NCBI RefSeq assembly: GCF_964340395.1
Contig: NC_135558.1
Coordinates: 17,802,771-17,866,770, forward strand
DNA: 64,000 bases
Source: Glandiceps talaboti
Lineage: Eukaryota; Hemichordata; Enteropneusta; Spengelidae
Direction: 5' to 3'
Shown here: in pieces, positions 54,601 to 60,600 of the stretch
Layout: each line of letters opens with the position of its first letter
Numbering within the stretch: position 1 is the first letter of the stretch
Notes under the pieces: generated by a model
Told to the model about the DNA's origin: nothing
The model's database searches: none
Seen by the model: the letters and a program-made list of their open reading frames with translations, nothing else
Position numbers and translations under genes: made by a program

Positions 54601-57600
54601 GTTATCATTACATGCATACTCTGAGTGACTGTATTAAACTTTGTTCTGTGGAAAACGAAGCTTTTAATTAGGTAATCTAATCTGTACTGACTGTGACTAA
54701 TATAATATCAATATGGTTTCATCTAACCCATTAATAACATACATGTACATGTACATCACATTTTAGATTATTATATTAAACATACATACAGTGACTTATC
54801 TACAATTGTATATGAACACTAGCATGATGACACACACACATACACACACATACACACAGACACGCACACATACACACGCACATGCACACACATGCACATA
54901 CACACACACACACACACATTTTTTTTGTAACATGTAAACATACTACAACTGTCAACATAAATATCGCTACACGAAATCATAATCTAATTTTTCATTTGAA
55001 TACAAAACTGTTTGGGTTAAGCTAGGCGTGATGGAAAGAGGCAATAACCCAAATCCCAGGTGACTTCACTCTAGGTAAAATGCTATTTGCAATCGTACTT
55101 TGATTTGAATAATATCTGTGGGTTTACTTGTTGAATACTTTGCAATACAAAATTTAAGATTAACAACATCAGCTTCACAACTCAAGAATTTGCTCTAGTC
55201 CCTGGGACAACTTAATAACTAGAGTGGCTAGCAACCTGGGGGCTAGCAACAACCTATTCTTTTGAAAAGTCAAGGTTCAACAGTTGAAAGGTCAAATACT
55301 AGTATACATTGTTTAGCACTACATGTAAATGAATTTATAAAATCTTTCAAAGTTATCAAAATGTTAAAATTTATGGTACAAATCTCTACTAAAATGACCC
55401 AAAACAAGGTTTTTGAAACTGAAATGATGTGGATAATTTGAAGAATGTCAAAAATTTACGTTGTATCAATAGCAACTTCTACATTGACAAGTCAGGAGTT
55501 TAGTTCCTTCTTCTACTGGTATGTAAATCAAATGTTTTCATCAAACACTGCACACATTTATCGTAGACCCTAAAACTGTCACCTTGTTAATTATACACTG
55601 TACTTTACTCCACTACCCTACATTTCTCAATTTTTCCCTTCTGCAGCTGAACTTTATTATAACATATTTATGTGCCCTGAACTACGACTACTTTTCAGCC
55701 CTGCTCAAGTGTATCATTTTCCATCCATGATTTTACAATTCAAAAAAAAATTCAATATTTGCATATTGTCTCTCCACTAATTTTACCTACATGTATTCAG
55801 CTGAAACATTTTCACAAATACAAATATTACAACTGGATAATTTCATTGATTAATACATTAAGTTACAAGTGACATGGCTATAAGTACACGATACCAAGAA
55901 TTTTTCACCTGCCAAAAAAAAATAACATGGAATCAAATTGTGAAAATTTGTTGCGCTGATAAAAAATTTTGGGGCACCATTTGAAATAAATACAGGAGAT
56001 TCAAGGTAGCACTGTCAATTGTGACTTCTTTACTTCTTTACATGTAACAAATACAACCCCCCCCCCCCTCCTTTCCCCTTTCAATTCTGTCTTTGTTTTT
56101 TGACTTCAGTTGTTGAAATGTGTAGTAGTACATTGTAGGTACTAAACTACATGTATACATAAATACAAAGTAATACTAAAAGACATGTCCTTTCACACTG
56201 AGATACACTCAGGAGTAGATATCCTTAAGTCATCATGGTTACAACCCCCTGTGATCACTACATTACCACAACCCAATCCTGACAACATTTATACACCCTT
56301 TTGGATGTGTCAAACTGTAAGCTGTCTTGACCTCTGACCTCAGACAAACAGACACACTGAGTTTCCTATAAATCTTAAGACATGTCTTCAAGGTACATGT
56401 ACAGCAAAGTCCTTCAATTCAGAATGCTATTACACTATATACAATGCTATTTACTCAAAGAGGTCTTGGCCATTTTTCAAACATACATGTACACAAATTG
56501 TCATAGTTGCACACAGTCTCTATACAGTCTGGTTTTTACACAGTTCATTGAGCAAAGTCTAACAGCAAAATATAGAAGCACTAAAATTTTAACCGTTATC
56601 GTTAATACACACAACATACTTCACTTTTGATAAGTTGAGAGCTTTCGACTACAAACAGTCAGTCTTGTAAATATATATATCAATAAATATACATTTAGTA
56701 AGCAAAGTGTATAATTTATGAAGTTGTTTACTTCCATATTTTCACATTAAAACATTTTTGAAATTATATCACTGTACCTAGAACTACATCATATGTTTCA
56801 AGGGTATGATACTACAACTGCTGATGTCAGACAGTTGACGAATGGAACCTGTTACAAACTGGGAAAGTAAACACCTGAATTGGATTAATAACACTAGGCA
56901 CAGCATGTTGGAAGGACAGAGAGTTGTATAACATACCATCACTTGATATGAACAGTTGTATTGCCTCTTTAGGTGTACTTAAAATGCTAGTGGAACTGAA
57001 AATTTGTTTGTGAACTTAAACTATTATGTAAAGTGGCCACAAAACTGTTCTTATCAAATGATGGAATGTAATACAAGTCACTGTACTTCCAAGTTCCAAC
57101 ATGATGTACAAGTGTTATTAATTCAATTCAGTTGTTTACTTTCTCTGTTTGTAACACTTTCCGATAGTCCACGGTTTGATGTCTGAAGTTGTGAATGACT
57201 AGAGATGTACATGTATCTCACTCAAATACATGTAAATCCTGTAATATAGTCCCCACATGTATCACTTTAAAACCAAATCAAACTGAATTCACTCACTTTA
57301 ATTGGTTCACAACTGGTTCTGTCCCCACGAGAAATCTGAGCAATCAGTTTGAATTTATTCTATTGTGCTTTTGCATCATTTCTGAATCAGTTCAAAACTA
57401 CCAAATTAAATCAACTATTAAAGCAGTTCACACTGGTTTTAGTGCAGACTAAGGAGAACTGCGAAAATAAACCTTTAGTGAAAATTTCCAGGTTTCCAGT
57501 GTATATGTACATGTATAGAGCCTAAACTCTTGACAACCATTCTTTCTTTCATTTACTAGTCACTAGTAATGGCAAGTCAGACAGTCACAGGGTATCATAA

Positions 57601-60600
57601 TCTGTTTTGATACTAGGCTGGTTAAAGTAGCCTCATGGATGAGGATTGGGTATTTATTTTTTATTTTAATTTTAAAAAAAAAATTCATCATTGCCTCCTA
57701 CCTGAAAAATCAATGTGAAACAACATATACCAAGTCCTTTTTTGTGACTCAATAAATTACAAAAGCATAATAAATGTGTAAAATCTTTGTTATTGTACAT
57801 ATTTTCGCAAACTTCTTACCCAATTTTTAGCTTCTTTTTTTTTCAATGCATTGAGTTTCAAACACAGATTTGGTCAATGTTGTTATTTCATGTTGATTTT
57901 TCAGGCCATGTTGAAATTGTTTTATAAATTTAAAATCCAAAATAAAGGACCCAATCCTCATCCATACAATGTATGACCACTTTAACCAGCCTACAAAATC
58001 TAGTATCAAAATAGATATCCTGTGACCTGTGCCTGTCTGACTTGCCATTATCAGTGACTAGTAAATGAAAGAATGGTTGTCCCTGACATACCTAATGTAA
58101 AAAAAAATATAGAACAATTATTATTCCACTATATCTACATGTCTCTTTCAAGCACATAAGATTCACCTCGCAACATTTGAATTCTAAGATTTTCTGCCAA
58201 TGCAAACAAATATTTCAATAAAAATGTTTAAAGATTTTAATGTGACTTCAATATGTACATTGTACATAACTGTATGCAAGCCGTAGGAGTTTCACATGAA
58301 AGTTTTGGGCCAGCAAAATGAACAAACAATAATAGTGTATTTGAAAACTGTACATTTGTAAAGTTAACTGCCCAGATCTGATTTTAAAAATTCAGAAAAT
58401 AAACACATAGAACAAGAACAGTTCTAGGCAAAAAAATAAACTTTTCCAATTAGCAATTTTGATGATTTCTACTTAAAACATTACTACAACGTGTAATCAT
58501 TTTTAATACGATTTTTCCCAACTTGCAGTTTTCAAACAAATACCCTCCTGGTAGAAAGAGGATTTTTAGGACATGATTCCTGGATTTTTATTTTTTTATG
58601 ATTTCGATCTATGTTGCAAATATACATGTATTTTTTGGAGGGTAGGTGCAGGGGTCAGAAATCACAGCAAAATATACAATCTTTAAATTACAAACCAAAT
58701 ATTCACATACTAATACATGATGTATATAGCACTAAATGAAACACTAGACTAGTTATACATTGAATACTTGGCAATTAATTGCACTGATGCATTTCACCAT
58801 TTACTATCTTTAGATTTTAGGTGACATAAATAACTGATAATCTGTGCATAACCACTATCTGATTACAAATTGTGGATTTCGCAAGAGAAATTCACAGCTA
58901 GCAGTAATTTCACACAAAAAAAATTGTTTCTGGTCAACGTGTGCATCACTTAAATACAATGTACCCTCATGTTGGTCTTTTTTTCATGTTTGTCCAGCCC
59001 ATGCAGTCTTCAGATCTGATGAGAAACACAAAAATAACCCTCCCTACATTGTACTTCAGTGAAGACAACTGCAGAGCCAGCGTACAAGCAAATGACATAC
59101 ACACTTGCTCTTAAGTACTAAATAAAAAGAACATTATCTGCCATAAATACATGTAGTAGACCGAGTGACAGGTTTGTTGAGAATTAAAAAAAATGGTTAA
59201 AAATTGCATCGTTGCACCAGTTTAGACAAACTGTCCTGACCAGAGACGATTATCTTTTTCTTCTTCTTGGCCTCAAGGGTACTAAAATAAATGACTGTAT
59301 CAATTTGTGAAAATTATGCTACGTCAATTACATGTAAGTAATTTACAATAATATAGTTCACATTCCAACTGACAATACCATTAGTAAAATACAATTTTGA
59401 TTAGTCTTTAATTATTAATATTTGTTTAAATTAATATGAGCCTGTCTTCAAAGTTTCTATAAGTTAGGATAGCTGTAGTATATACGATACTATGATTGAA
59501 TACTTGGCCATTCAAAGCCTGCACTACAATTTTGGATCCCTGTCAGTGGCTGACTCCTTAGGTTGATCATAAATAGTAAGTCTACTAAACTACAGCCCTG
59601 TTGCTTAATACTGTGCATTATTCTGATATTTTCACTGAAAAGACACTGTAAAAATGAGATAATAGTGCTACACATATGTAAACACAATCCAAACACATAT
59701 GTTTTTTTTTAAATCCATCATGAGAAAACAACTTGCTGTGAATCAACTGATTTTTAGATTGGGAACTGCACATGAAGTTCCTACACTGTCCATCCAGTTC
59801 ATCAAAACAACATTTTTTTCATCCACATTGCCTGTTTCAGGATATTGAACAAGATTAGTTTTGATTTTGTACCTTGAGAGCTAAACAATGTTAAAAGGTG
59901 TACATACATGTAGTGTTTTTTGACAGCTAATTGTAGTATCACTCAATACCTGAAAATTAGATTTCTTTGAAACTTTGATGTTCAAATTCAATGTCACTTC
60001 CAAATTTACAATATAACAACTTTAAAATATTTCATATTCAAATATACAAATATGGATGAATTTCAATTTGTAAAAACTAGTTTGTTGGTTTTTTTTTTTA
60101 AAGTGAATTTAAGTTTAGTTTTGATAATTTCTTTGCATAATTTTAAAGCAGCATAGCAAAAGTGCTATATTAATATGTTTACTCTCAGAACACTGAGGTT
60201 TACTGTAAATTTACAGAATTCTTGATTATACAGTCCCTCCCACCTGTGACGGATGGACGGATGTGTCATTTCCCCTCAAATGCCAACTATTAATACTGTC
60301 CCCAAATCTTCTTGGAATTATGTAATATAAATTTGTATCGCACGAGGTTTTTTTACAGCAAAGTGACCATGCTTGGACCAATACGGATCAATCAGCTGTA
60401 AGTCAAATTCGACGGCCGCTCCTCTATCAAGGATGTCTCTACCAACACGTACCCGGAAGAAGATATCAGCAAATTTCAAAACACCCTTTCATTTGTTTCA
60501 AATTCACTGACACTATCTAAAAGTACACAATGTACGACAGACACATCAAAAGACAGCGTTATATGCGACCTGGAAACCACTGCAATGTTGACACCGTCTT

